A DNA stretch of 64,000 nt from Apiotrichum sp. Y4204 (lineage: Eukaryota; Basidiomycota; Tremellomycetes; Trichosporonales; Trichosporonaceae): NCBI GenBank assembly GCA_025531455.1, contig JAMYHL010000082.1:1-64000 (forward strand). Reading direction: 5' to 3'. The position numbers and the translations under genes were made by a program. Of the stretch, positions 54,632 through 64,000 are shown in pieces. Under the pieces are notes generated by a model that saw nothing but the letters and a program-made list of their open reading frames with translations, searched no databases and was not told the origin of the DNA. How positions within the stretch are numbered: the stretch's first letter is position 1; each line of letters starts with the position of its first letter.

Positions 54632-55751
54632 CTACTGGGCCTTGCTGTCCTTGACAGATCTGGCATACGAGCGCTGGAGGGTGATCTCACGCACGGCCCA
54701 GAAGACGATGACGGCCGCGCCGGGGCCGGCTACGGCGGCGAGGAGCGTGAATGGCGCGAGGTTGGCGAGGAGATGGGAGACTCCCGCGCCGTAGCCGGTG
54801 AGGACGGAAGCGATGCACACAACCAGGACCGCAATAAAGTCGACCATGAACACGAGGTGTGCGCCGTGCGCGAGCGACGTCGTGTCCGTCTGCGGGCGGA
54901 GGAGGAAGACGTCGCGCAGGTCAAACTCGCCAAAAACGGTCTCGCGGAGCAGCTCGATGTGCGTGAGGAGCGAGACGGCGACGCATGCCGTGGTCAAAAG
55001 GCCAGTGACGACCAGGCGCGTGTTCGGGAGGACCGAGAGGATGGGGGGCAGGACAATCTGGAGGACGAGAATGTACAGTGGGAACGCCTGCCACAGCGAA
55101 AGCGACAGGTAGTCGAAGTCTTGATGCTTGAGGTAGATGGTCGGCACAAAGTAGCCGGCAAGCGAGAACAGCGTCGTCCACACGTACTTTGGCTCGGGTA
55201 TGAGTGCCTTGAGCCGCTCATCAGCCGTGTTGCGCCGCGCCATCGTGTTGGCGAGCCCCGATGCCGCAGACCAGGTGACAAAGACGAGGTGCAGTGGGAC
55301 GGTAAAGCCAGCGGTAAAGCGCTGGCCGATGAGGAGGAAGATGGATGATGCGCGCGCGAGTGTGCCGGCAATAAAGTTGCTGCGACGATGGACGGGGCGG
55401 AAGCTCTCGTACGTCGAGATGACCACGGTCGAGAGGAAGAGCGCGCCAAACGTCGCCATCTGCAGCTGTACGGGACGGGGACCGTGGGCGCCGGCCGTGA
55501 AGAGCATGTTGAGCGAGCACAGCAGCCCGTTGATATCGCGCCCGAGAATGGGGTAGTACTTCATCCCCGGCTGCGAAAAGCAGGCCCCCGTACCCATCAG
55601 CATTGCGTTGCGCTGCACGGCGTTGGACATCAGGGCTGAGGTCAGCTTTGAAGTCTCCGTGCGGATATGCTCGCCACTCACCGATAGCGCCAAAGGCGTA
55701 CAGCTCGCCGGCGGCGAGCGCCAAGAAAAAGAGGGCGCGGAACAGCGCCAT
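54632..55751 (-). CDS. Multipass membrane protein of unknown function, 357 aa
   Basis: Two exons, 55751-55682 and 55635-54632 (46-nt intron), 358 codons. Exon 1 begins MALFRALFFLALAAGELYAF, a hydrophobic first helix, and splicing joins GAIG to LMSNAVQRNAMLMGTGACF. About nine or ten hydrophobic segments follow (for example TFGALFLSTVVIST, LFSLAGYFVPTIYL, FPLYILVLQIVLPPILSVL, VDFIAVLVVCIASVLTG). No transporter signature is seen. Topology and length are reminiscent of small integral membrane proteins (including cyclases) found in fungal metabolite loci, but no catalytic motif supports this and no biosynthetic partner genes surround it. The C-terminus is short and basic. Confidence 0.75.
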
Positions 55752-57453
55752 TGCGGGATGCACAAGAGGTCGCTCAGGAGGGGGGGTCGGAGTGGATGGA
55801 TGTGAAGTATCAAGAGGCGAGATGGAATGTTCAACTCTGTTTGTGCTCAACCATATCCTGTGATCTTGCTGTGATGGAAATGGAGGTTGATGATGTCAAT
55901 TCAAGGGAAACCTCGCGTGGGCCAGAGAGCGACGCGCGACACGATGTACTGTATGTATCTACACGATCACAGTCGTGCTCGACGATGCACATCTGCATGC
56001 TCTCAACAATTCCGACAAATTGACAAACGTGCAAGGCGCCCCACACGCGTAGACTCGCGTGAGCGCGTTCTCGGAGCAAAGCACATTGAGTGGACTCGGC
56101 AGAGCTCACTTCTCACATTTTTGCCCAGTTCGCAGTGACACATACCTGGCGACGGACCAACAACGGTTCTCCACAGTCAACTCTCCATTTCCTCTCAACG
56201 CCGTCAAACCCGTCTGCGACCCAGCCCGCTGAGAGGATCATCATGCTCTCCGCACGAGTCGCAAGAGAACCGAACGTGCGGTCAAACTGCACCGAGTTGT
56301 GGAGGATCTGCTCCTCACCCCCAGGGAAGCACTTCCGCGCTGGGGGAGGCGCCCTCCTGCCTAAAGATGGTCATCAACGCTCAAGTTGGCCTCGACGCAA
56401 ACAAATATACCCATTCCATTCCACAGGCCCTCCCAATCCCTACTCTCTTCCCTCTTGGGCCTCTGATTTGGCGTCCGTTACGTGATGTGCGCAATGTGCG
56501 CGGCCTGCGCGGCGATGCCGCCGACACAGCCAATGCCATAACAGTGCAGCGGGTGAACGACCGTCGTCTGGTCAGCACCGCCACAGTCCCAGCGTCCACG
56601 AGTGCACGAGTAGCATCAGCTCACGAGAGGACTGGAAGCTTCTTCAGGGTACCAGGGTGGTATCACTTGCTCGTTGCATTTCGCGTCGTTCTTGGACTGC
56701 TCATGATCTCATGATGCTGTCGATGCCGTTACCGACATAAAGAAGCACTGAAGCAGTACTATTCACCCCTGAATACAGTACGTTTCTGGATGTACCACAA
56801 ACACACAGAAACAGCACACCGCCAAGCATGGTGGTGGTGCATCGCGCGATGTCTTGCATGGGGGTCATGTAGCCCCGCCGTGCCTGGACATGTTGGAAAC
56901 GCGCTGTGCTGATTCTGACACATTGTGCGGTGCTGGCTGGCCGTTTCAGGAGAACGGCGTCGTACATCGCATCCCCCTCATCGCATCTCCCGTCTTCAGG
57001 GCCCCGAGCAAACAGCATCGCCCAGGCCAACAGCATGCACCTGAACTGTACAGGTCTTGTCGAAACGGTCTGTGTTGCTGAAACTTCTCCACTGCAATCT
57101 TGCAATACTACTGACATCCAACACTGCTTCGTGCTTCGGTGTGGTCCAACGCCGGGGGCGCGGGTCTGGCACGCCAGGAGCTAGGAGAGAGCGGTGGTCT
57201 CTGCAAGTGCTGGTCTCCGAGGGGTGAGTGGAGAGTCCTCCATTCCCAGAGTCTACAAGAACAGAAGAGATTTATGACTCCCCAACGTGCCCCCCGATCC
57301 CCGACACCCGACTCTTATTCTTTTACCACCAACAAGTTCGAGGATTCGAGTACCACTGACGAGCGGGACGCGTACTCACCCATCTCACCCCCCTCAACCA
57401 CCTTACCCCTCTCTCCCTCACCCTCCTCTCCCACTTCTTACCCATCACTCACC
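55752..57453. other. Divergent intergenic region, 1.7 kb
   Basis: Lies between the multipass membrane protein (-) and the Pro/Glu-repeat protein (+). No gene recognised. An in-frame ATG at 57274 could extend the next gene by 60 residues. Confidence 0.5.
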
Positions 57454-60356
57454 ATGGCCGAGCGTGAGTATCCCACCCGAGACGACCTCTAACGGCAGCA
57501 TCACCCAGTCCACCCGCAGACGTCCCCAGCGCCGAGCACAAGCCCGAAAAGCCCACAGGGACGCCGCCGACCGAGACCCCGTCCGCCCCCGTCGAAATTC
57601 CACCCGCTGAAAAGCCCGCCGAGACGCCAAAGGCCGAAGAGAAGACTACCGGAGCGCCGAGCGAGACCCCGCCAGTGGAGACGTCCGCGACGCCGAGCGA
57701 GAAGCCGCAGACTGAGACGCCGCCCGCCGAGAAGCCGGCCGAGACATCCCCGACAGAAACCCCGCCTCCCCCTCCCCCGAGCGACACGCCGTCTCATACT
57801 CTTCCCACCGAGACCCCGCCGACGACGCCGCCAGCCGAGACCACTTCCGTCGAGGCGGCGGAGAAGACCACACCGCCACCGGCAGAGATCACCCCGCCGC
57901 CGACCGAGACTTCCAAGACGACGGAGGCCCCCGCCTCCGCCCCCACGCGGGGCACACCGAGCCCGAGCTTGGACAATCCTGCCTCGAGCCCGCCCGCGTC
58001 GACTACTCCAGACGCCACCACACAGGGTACGTCTGCTGCCCCCTCCCCCACCCCCACCCCTTCCGAGGACACGGATACGGACGCGAGTGCTGGCACCCCC
58101 CAGGGCCCGTCTGAGCCCGAGCCGCAGCCTGAGCCCAAGCCTGAGCCCAAGCCCGAACCAAAGCCGGAGCCGCTGCCGGAGCCTCAGCCAGAGCCGGAGC
58201 TGGAGCACCAGCCAGAGCCGCAGCCGACTCCAGAGCCTCAGCCTGAGCCAAAGCCCGAGCCTATGCCAGAGCACAAGCCAGAGCCGGAGTTGGAGCACCA
58301 GCCAGAGCCGCAGCCGACGCCTGAGCCCCAGCCAGAGCCAGAGCCCAAGCCCGAGCCAAAGCCGGAGCCTCAGCCTGAGCCCAAGCCAGAGCCAAAGCCG
58401 GAGCCTGAAAAGCAACCCGAGCTGAAGCCTGAGGAGCAGCCTCAACGCCCAACGGAGACGCAGTCGGAGACCTCGCGCTTGCCCGATCCCCAGTCGGAGA
58501 CCCAGCAGACGGAGACACCGACGGAGACCCGGCGGCCGGCGACTCAGTCCGAGACTCTGTCCGAGACTCAGTTCGAGACTCAGTCCGAGACCCAGACGGA
58601 AACCCAGTCTGAGACCCAGACGGAAACCCAGTCGGAGACTCTGTCCGTGACCCAGTCCGCGACCCAGTCCGCGACCCAGTCCGCGACCCAGCGTCCCGAG
58701 TCCTCGCCTCAGCCGCAGCGACTGCCTGAGCCCCAGCGTGACCCGGCGCCTCAGCAGCCAGAACGGCCCCAGCGTGTGCCAAACTCGCAAGCTGAGCCCG
58801 AGCGCAAGCCGGATGAGCTGCAGCCCCTGCTGGCCCCGGCGAAGAATCTTTTGTCTCAGGACAAGACTACCGCGCCTGCTCCGCCCACCCCCAGTGGCCC
58901 CTCCAGGGCCGCCGAGATCAAAGAGGGAATCCACAAGGTGCTGGATGCGTCTTCTACCTCGTCAGACCCCAATTCCAGTCCGAATACCAATTCCCCCAAT
59001 GCAGACACCAACCGTAACCCAGACACTCCCAACCCCAACTTCAATCCCCGCCCCGAGTCCTTCCCCTCTACCCCCAATCCTCCTGCTCCAGAGAATAAAC
59101 AGTCGCCAACCAACCCAGACTCCGCGGCCCAGGACCCGACCGCCGACGAGAACCGCAACCAAAGTCCGCAGGTCCACAACCAGCCCCAGAACTCGCCGGG
59201 CCAGGGCCAGCCTGCTCAGTCCCCTCAGTCTCCGAATCGCCAGGCATCCTCGCCCGGTAATGCCAACCCGGTCCCGAATGGCCATACCGGCGTTGCGGCC
59301 GCTGGCCCCATTGCCACCAACACTCCAGTCGATGGCTCCATCCGCGGCGAGCCAGCACAGGGCGGCAGCAAGGCGAGCCTCAACACCGGCGCGCTCGCGG
59401 GAATCATCGTCGGCGGGGTCATTGGTCTTGTTGTCGTCATCGCCGTGCTCTTCTTCCTCTTCCGCGCATGCCGCCGCAAGCGCCGCGAAAAGTGGAACGA
59501 GGACATGTTCAACCCCAGTGCCTCGCCGTACCGCAAAGACGGCGTCGTCATGGATCTGGAGAACGAGCTGGCCGACAGCAGTGCCCGTGCCCAGACTCGG
59601 GCGTACAGTGGTCCTGCGGCGCCAGCCGCTACGATGCCCCTCTACCCCGGCCAACCGCGGATGCCTACGCCCTGCCGTCCCGCCCCCAGGCCACCTGTTG
59701 CTCCTGAGTGCAGCATGGGTGGACCTCCCGTGACGAGGCCTCCTATGGCGGGAGTCGTTCCCGGTGTTGCGGCGGTGGGCGCCGCGAGTGCCGTCGGCGC
59801 CGCTGGTGTGGCAGCCGCAGCCGCCAGCGCCTCGTACAGCAACACCCGGACCTCGACCAACTCGAGCAGCTCGGACATGCTTTTCTACGGCAGCGACGCG
59901 TTCAGCGCGCTTCCCGAGGGCGCGTACGCGTTCATCGACGGCGACATCATGAGGGCGCTCCAGCCGTCACCCGTCGAGTCGGCCATGCCGACAGTGATGC
60001 CCGCCTCTGCCGTGCTCGGAACCACTTCTCCGCGGGGCAAGCACGAGCGCACCCTGTCGGACGTGTACGAGGAGACCGAGGAGACCGTGGACGAGTACAC
60101 TGCCACGCGGTCCTCGAGCCCGCTAAGCATCGGCTCACATGGCTCGCACGGCTCTGGCCACGCGCCGTTGCTTGGCGGCTCGCGCTCGAGCTACAGCTAC
60201 AACGCCTATGGCGCGGGCTCGCTCGGGTACCGCTCGAGCCAGGACGGGTCACGCTCCAGCATTGAGACGTACGAGACGGCTCGCCGCACCGCGAGCAGGA
60301 ATGGTAGCCGCAGCGACAGCCGTCTCGGGGACAGGACTATCGGCCAGGCCGTGTAG
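57454..60356 (+). CDS. Pro/Glu/Lys-repeat single-pass membrane protein, 953 aa
   Basis: Two exons, 57454-57467 and 57509-60356, joined over a 41-nt intron (donor GTATCC, CTCTAACGG branch region, CCCAG acceptor). The phases give 954 codons. Residues 5-200 are Pro/Thr/Glu-rich. About 205-330 are P-E-P-x-P-E-P-x repeats including a duplicated [18 protein letters not shown] block. About 350-400 are QSETQTET and QSATQSAT repeats. Then comes an Asn/Pro/Ser-rich stretch, one transmembrane helix (about 635-657, [20 protein letters not shown]) and a basic stop-transfer (CRRKRREK). The cytosolic tail of about 290 residues contains Gly/Ala and Ser-rich segments. This resembles fungal stalked wall-stress sensors in layout, but no WSC or signal peptide is seen. 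An in-frame ATG at 57274 is an alternative start. The family is unknown. Confidence 0.75.
58108..58440 (+). repeat. Coding minisatellite encoding Pro-Glu-Pro-x repeats
   Basis: Tandem CCNGAGCCN(C/A)AG units encode about 27 Pro-Glu-Pro-Lys/Gln-type tetrads, including two copies of a larger block (from about 58194 and about 58284). Lies inside the gene at 57454-60356. Confidence 0.9.
58548..58692 (+). repeat. Coding repeat encoding [12 protein letters not shown] units
   Basis: 12-bp units encode Thr-Gln-Ser-Glu / Thr-Gln-Thr-Glu, then three ACCCAGTCCGCG units (Thr-Gln-Ser-Ala). Lies inside the gene at 57454-60356. Confidence 0.85.
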
Positions 60357-60463
60357 CTTAGTGTATAATATCCCAGATTGACTAGATATACTGTATCCAC
60401 ACCCATAGATCCCATGTTGCATTGCATCTCTTCAGACCTTTATCCCAGACTCTATCTCAGACT

Positions 60464-62605
60464 CTAGACCTCTCCTCTGCTCCGTACCGAGGTCAATGAT
60501 CGCTCACGGTCAAGGCTCTGCCGCTCGAGACTGCGGCGATAGTTGTCGAGGTGCGCGAGATCTGTGCTCATCGACTCGAGGTGCTCCACCTCGACCTCGG
60601 ACTCCTTGCCCTTTTCGACATTCTCCTCCGACGTGACATTGTCGTCCGGGAGGCCGGTGAAGCCCGCGGGGAGGTGGCCGTGCACGAGCGAGCGCGCGAG
60701 GTCGTCCGCCTCTCTCCCCGGCTTGGTCAGTCGCCGAATGCGGCGGCCGTACAGCTTCAACAGGCTGGCGTTAGTCTTAGCCATTGTGAGGTTTTGTGGG
60801 ACTTGAACTCACATGGGGACAGGGAGGAATACGAGGCCGAGGAACGCGCACAGGCACGACGCCCAGTTTGGCCCCAGTGCGCGATACATGTCAACTGTGA
60901 AGAGGGGGAACACTTGGTGTGAGCTGTTGTGCTTCAAAACCTTGTCACTCACCGACGCCCAGGACGGAGCGGAGCACCGTGCCGCCGGCAAACACGCTCG
61001 CCGCGTAGGGGAGGTACGCGTCGACGAGGTAGTTTGAGACGGCGAGGAAGAGGAGGACGATGCCCATGCCGTACGGGACGCACGCGAGGATTGGGAGGAT
61101 CCAGTGAATGTGAGCCGGGACGCAGGTCCACGCGAAGATGAACAGGCCGATTCTGGAGGTTAGTAATGATCGTAATACATTTTCGGGCTTACGGGACGGT
61201 GATGGCGCCGACGATGGCCGAGTTGAGGCGCTCTTCGGGGGGCAGACTCCCCATCTTTGTCAGTTTGCGCGAGTACGCCGGATTGCCGAAACAGATGATC
61301 CACAGGAGCGCGGCGTTGGACCCCACCGTGATCCCGATAAACGCGAGGCTGGCCTTACCCGGCGTCCAGTGGCGGTACTGCTGAAAGACGATGGGAAACG
61401 ACGTGAACTGCATGTAGAGGATCGCAAAGACGACGGCCATGCTGGAGGGGTGAGCGTGAGATAGCGGCCATGTAGCTCACTATAGGGAGAGAAGGAACAC
61501 GATCGGCTCCGTGAAGAGCAGCTTGAGCGGCACGCGGAGCTGGTACTTGAACAGCGCGGCCGTGTTGAGTGGCTTGGCGAGGTCCTGTTCTGCAATGGCG
61601 AGCTTGCCTGTCGCTTTGAAGATGGCGCGCGCGCGCCGGCGGAGGATGGAAGGCGCGTACGTTTCGGGCAGCAGCACGATCTGCATCGCGGTCAGCACCG
61701 AGCCAAAGACGGTGACCACCGCCGCGACCCAGCGCCAGTTGCTCGCCTGCGAGAGGAAGCCGCCGACGATTGGGCCCACCGTGGGGCCGAGAAAGGGCAT
61801 GGCGGCAAACACCCCCATTGCCATCCCGCGCCGGTGCGCGTCAAACATGTCTGCGATGATCCCGAAGTGTCAGTAGTGAGAGGGCTTTGCTTGTTTGCTG
61901 TCTGTTAGCACTCACCCAGAGTTGGTCATTGCGCTGCACCCAAATGTTCCCACAAGAAAGCGCATGACGAGCAGCGTTGCAATGTTTGGCGCGAGGCACA
62001 CGCCGACATTGAACGCGCAAAAGGGCACAAACGTCGCTATAAACGTCCACCGGCGGCCAAACACCTCGGAGCACGGCGCCCAGATAAACGGGCCGACAAC
62101 AAACCCGAGAACGTATATCCCCGTGACTGCCGTCAGAGCCGTCAGAGTCGTCGGAGCCGCAGAGCGCGCTACCCACTCATAATGTACGTCATGTTGTGCT
62201 CGCCTGGGAAATCGTGCCGGAGCGAGTTGACCGCCGCGCTCAGCATCGAGCTCCCCATGCTCACTGCCAGTGTCCCCGTCGCAACTGCCATCAGCCCCGC
62301 CTCGCCAATCTCTCACCCATCATCGTATTCGCCCACTTGTACACCTCGGGGAAGAAAAGCGGGTTTTCTGGATCCTCACCGGCCGGCAGCCAGGTGACTA
62401 CCAGTGGGTCCCCGTCCGCCCCGCTGCCCTTGTACGGGTAGGCCAGGATGTGCGCAAACGGCGTGCGGTGTACTCGCCACGGCCGCCATCGGTCTCTGTT
62501 AGTTGAGTCGGCTGTACCCTCATCCGGGCCCATGGCGGTATCTGCGCGACTTGTCGCGTCGTCCAAGTCGCTTGAGACGGGCCGTTCTGGATCTGTGCTT
62601 GACAT
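60464..62605 (-). CDS. MFS transporter, DHA1/polyamine-type, with a defective-looking splice acceptor
   Basis: Eight exons: 62605-62317, 62284-62177, 62126-61916, 61861-61481, 61441-61193, 61152-60953, 60894-60813, 60764-60464. With exon 4 starting at 61861 the total is exactly 607 codons (606 aa) and the junction reads NS-G-IIADMF, as in relatives. But intron 3 (61915-61862) ends CGG, not CAG. The only nearby AG (ending 61851) gives a frameshift and immediate stop. Other introns are 32-58 nt and canonical. The protein has a hydrophilic N-terminus, an APCSEVFGRRWTF motif A after helix 2, SNWRWVAAVV, the central loop LLPETYAPSILRRRA, 12 predicted helices and an acidic tail. Relatives export drugs or polyamines. 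It may be a pseudogene, use a rare acceptor, or carry a sequence error. Confidence 0.8.
61861..61863 (-). other. Non-canonical 3' splice site (CGG|G)
   Basis: On the minus strand the expected acceptor AG at 61863-61862 reads GG. The branch-like TACTGAC lies about 8-10 nt upstream, a normal distance. A single A-to-G change (T-to-C on the plus strand at 61863) would explain it. Confidence 0.6.
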
Positions 62606-63143
62606 GAGAGGGCGATGATTAGACAAATATGGGCACATGCATCAGCGGTCACCACTTCATATCGTACCAAATAATGACATGCACTCCAGCTCCAGCTCCG
62701 ACATTGTAATGCGGCGGATAGTGGGGGAGGGGCTGGCGCCGTGGGATGGGAGTCAAGTGCACGCCGCACATCTCCACCGGACACATCCGACACGGCGGCC
62801 GGGACAAGCGCGATACGCGCTCATGTTACCGCGCGGTCCAGTTGGGCTGGCTGGTTAATGACTGGGATACGTTAGAGAGAGTTGTTTGTCGTATAGCTGG
62901 AACTGCAATGCACGCTCGTGACGATGAGTTGGAGATGACAGCCAGTGGATGGGAAACAGTGAAATGACCGAATGTTTTCGCAGTGGTTGGCACATCAAGA
63001 CCCGACACCCAAGACCACATCCACGCCTGCATCATACTTCTCCACAACGCAGCGTAGTTTCACAACAAACATGGCTCTTCATAACACAGCTTCATGGATG
63101 CAAGGCGCTTGACCAAGTCCTACTCTCTATAACTATCTCCCTC
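62606..63143. other. Intergenic region, 538 bp
   Basis: Promoter of the MFS gene and 3' flank of the acyl-CoA dehydrogenase gene. No gene seen. Confidence 0.5.
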
Positions 63144-64000
63144 TCAGAGCTTGGCCTGTGGGGTCGACTGTGGGTCTGCCTCAAAGGCAATGCGGTTGTC
63201 CCAGTCCGCGATCTGCTGCCATGTCTGGACGGACGGCTTGGCCCCAGCGTACTGCCCAAACGCCATGACCGCAAAACGGCGCGCACACTCGACAGCAACC
63301 TCGTCCTCGTCCCGCTCCGCGTCGACGATCAGCAGCGTCGCGGCAATGATATCGCCGAGGAGCTTGACAACTCCGCGCGCCTGGGGCATGAGCGCATCCT
63401 TGTCTGCCGGAAGCGCGAGGAACGCGTCCCATCCAGCAGCCACGAGCTTGCGCTCCACCGGCAGCGCGACACCCCCAGTCAGGCTGCTGCCGCTGAACGC
63501 CATGTCGCCGAGGGCCGTGCGGAGCCAGCGCTCAATCGCCTCGATGACGGCCGGGCCTTCCCGCCCGCGCACAACCTTGACTGTGTCCGTTGACAGGATA
63601 TCCGTCGTGCCCTCCCAGATCGCAAAGACGTTTGCGTCGCGGTACAGCCTTGCGACGTTGATTTCGGGCGTCTCGTTGTTCTCGAGGTATCCAATACCGC
63701 CGAGCGCCTCCATGCACTCTTGCAGGCCCGCAATCGTGTGCTTGGTGGTGTACGCCTTTGAGAGGGAAGTAAGCACGCGGACGATGAGCTTGACGTCGGC
63801 AATATCGGCCGGGACGAGCGGCGCAACGCACTGCCCCGTGTTCTCGGCGCCGAACAGTGCGGACAGGAAGCCTACGAGGAACACGTCCGCGCGGTACTGG
63901 AGCGTATTTGCCGCGATCGTACGGAGGAACAGCGGGATATGCCGCAGGTAATTGTTTGGCGCCTTGCGTGATGGAAAGGTGCGGACGCGGGCGAATGCGC
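63144..64000 (-). CDS. Acyl-CoA dehydrogenase family protein (AidB-like), C-terminal part
   Basis: The frame is open from the window end (the first complete codon starts at 63998) to the stop at 63144, about 285 residues with no intron seen; the N-terminal half lies beyond the window. Visible blocks: NYLRHIPLFLRTIAANTLQY, then the late alpha-helical domain AGLQECMEALGGIGYLENN with ETPEINVARLYRDANV, and the FAD-contact/tail motif IWEGTTDILSTDTVKVV. This is the C-terminal acyl-CoA dehydrogenase domain; the extra C-terminal region (about 140 residues) and sequence detail point to the AidB-like/ACAD11-type branch, not a short mitochondrial beta-oxidation enzyme. Electron acceptor and substrate are unknown. 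The catalytic base cannot be judged without the missing part. Confidence 0.88.
   Translation of the reverse strand, partial: AFARVRTFPSRKAPNNYLRHIPLFLRTIAANTLQYRADVFLVGFLSALFGAENTGQCVAPLVPADIADVKLIVRVLTSLSKAYTTKHTIAGLQECMEALGGIGYLENNETPEINVARLYRDANVFAIWEGTTDILSTDTVKVVRGREGPAVIEAIERWLRTALGDMAFSGSSLTGGVALPVERKLVAAGWDAFLALPADKDALMPQARGVVKLLGDIIAATLLIVDAERDEDEVAVECARRFAVMAFGQYAGAKPSVQTWQQIADWDNRIAFEADPQSTPQAKL

Noticed and set aside
57274..57453. 60-residue extension of the Pro/Glu-repeat protein
   Set aside because: In frame and Ser/Pro/Thr-rich, so possible, but it adds no signal peptide; kept only as an alternative start.

Overview
This window is nuclear DNA of a fungus, most likely a basidiomycetous yeast of the Tremellomycetes (Trichosporonales or a near relative). 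The evidence is GC-rich coding sequence, many very short spliceosomal introns (32-60 nt, GTRAGT/GTGAGT donors, CTRAC branch sites, CAG acceptors), Zn2Cys6 and F-box-like families, and secreted or wall proteins with Ser/Thr/Pro-rich stalks. No rRNA, tRNA, CRISPR array, insertion sequence or intact transposon was recognised.

I support 23 protein genes, most of them rebuilt from several exons whose phases sum exactly to an open reading frame. Left part (0-20 kb): an F-box-like gene; a 5.5 kb gene-poor block with short repeats; a three-exon Zn2Cys6 regulator with a long low-complexity N-terminus and a pentapeptide repeat; a DHX57/Ucp12-type DExH RNA helicase; a beta-carbonic anhydrase; and the replicative helicase subunit MCM5 (8 exons) with three MluI boxes upstream.

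Middle part (20-48 kb): a DHA2-type MFS exporter; a second F-box-like gene; a CofD/UPF0052 family protein (8 exons); a possible 52-residue spliced small protein; an MCT/SLC16-type MFS transporter; a mitochondrial-looking protein with a His/Cys tail; a secreted LPMO-like protein; a 4 kb gap; a secreted calpain-like protease; a DsbA/FrnE-like thioredoxin; a membrane-anchored lipase-like hydrolase; a single-pass membrane protein; and an alpha/beta hydrolase with Cys in place of the nucleophile Ser.

Right part (48-64 kb): a surface GMC oxidoreductase with a Ser-rich stalk and GPI-like end; a secreted Asp/Glu-rich protein; a multipass membrane protein; a very long Pro/Glu/Lys-repeat single-pass membrane protein; a DHA1-type MFS transporter whose third intron has CGG where the acceptor CAG is expected; and the C-terminal half of an AidB-like acyl-CoA dehydrogenase cut by the window end.

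The genes look like ordinary interspersed housekeeping and accessory genes, not one pathway cluster. From about 33 to 60 kb, secreted and cell-surface proteins are enriched (LPMO-like, calpain-like, GMC oxidoreductase, acidic secreted protein, stalked membrane proteins), which suggests a surface or extracellular theme. A functional link among them is inference only.
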